A stretch of DNA of 64,000 nucleotides from Prorocentrum cordatum (taxonomy: Eukaryota > Sar > Dinophyceae > Prorocentrales > Prorocentraceae), in NCBI GenBank assembly GCA_963575745.1, contig CAUYUJ010002747.1, forward strand, positions 451,501 to 515,500. Reading direction: 5' to 3'. Below, piece after piece: positions 63,770 to 64,000 of this stretch. Both the position numbers and the translations under genes were made by a program. Under the pieces are notes generated by a model that did not search any database, was not told the origin of the DNA, and saw nothing but the letters and a program-made list of their open reading frames with translations. Every line of letters begins with the position of its first letter. Position 1 is the stretch's first letter.

Positions 63770-64000
63770 GCGGAGGCATGGCTGGTAAGTTGCATTTCGA
63801 TGGGTCGTGCTACAGGCTTTGCATTGCAGATCTCTGCCGCGCAGATTAGGGGCTCGCGCGCGCCGATGACGAATGGCATCGTCTCTCCTCGATGCGCGGC
63901 CCCGCGCGCAGCCCCCTCCCGCAGTCGGTGCCAGCTGCTGAATTTCAGGCGCCCGGCATGGCCAGCTAGCAGATTGCAGCCCGCTCGGATTTTGTCTGAC
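63770..64000. other. Nothing recognised at window end
   Basis: GC-rich sequence; GGTAAGT at 63,784 resembles a splice donor and would follow the Cys/His-rich ORF in position, but there is no independent support. Confidence 0.25.

Overview
The window looks like nuclear DNA of a dinoflagellate with high GC content. The most specific evidence is a pair of stacked spliced-leader relics at 40,855-40,890. Dinoflagellate mRNAs receive this leader by trans-splicing, and it survives in the genome where processed cDNAs have been re-integrated. A decayed Ty1/copia retrotransposon, very high repeat density and almost no intact genes fit the same picture. A GC-rich lineage such as Prorocentrum is plausible, but that is inference. 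I see nothing prokaryotic, no rRNA or tRNA gene and no CRISPR array.

Layout: 575-1,390 holds three tandem copies of a ~240-300 bp unit. From ~1,555 to ~16,690 lies a large, old, diverged palindrome centred near 8,108. Its two arms carry the same repeat families in mirror order: a 63-bp array, a unique segment, the 63-bp array again, a ~47-51-bp array, a GTC/GAC tract and a 65-bp array. The right arm later received two insertions, at 13,302-13,856 and 14,134-15,050. From 17,041 to 30,228 there is an unrecognised, decayed ORF chain split by an LTR retrotransposon (18,141-29,273) with ~150-bp LTRs and a perfect 5-bp target duplication (CCAAG). Removing the element on paper restores an open frame across the insertion site.

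The retrotransposon encodes remnants of Gag, protease, a PCQPW-containing segment, integrase, reverse transcriptase and RNase H. They are broken by frameshifts and stops, and the RT catalytic box reads HVRD. A ~1-kb sequence has inserted in its 3' ORF between 24-bp direct repeats.

From 30 to 43 kb there are more tandem arrays, two copies of an apparently new dispersed element (TTGACGC... to ...GGCTGGTGGGA; further copies at 13.3 and 57.2 kb), one candidate exon at 38.4 kb, and a 3.1-kb segment bounded by inverted repeats. That segment contains the spliced-leader relics, a retroposed membrane-protein pseudogene and a (TAC)~167 tract. From 43 to 49 kb the DNA is extremely GC-rich and I could not assign a gene. 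At 49.2-51 kb there is a zinc-finger ORF and a following ORF, possibly a LINE relic. From 51 to 58.6 kb there are 152-bp, 88-bp and ~38-bp arrays, and a 243-bp segment repeated almost exactly 10,020 bp downstream. The last 1.6 kb carries ORFs with a Cys/His-rich segment.

Most of the window is therefore repeat and transposon-derived. Reading frames are given as seen in genomic DNA, since introns cannot be predicted reliably here, and array boundaries are approximate to about 10-30 bases.
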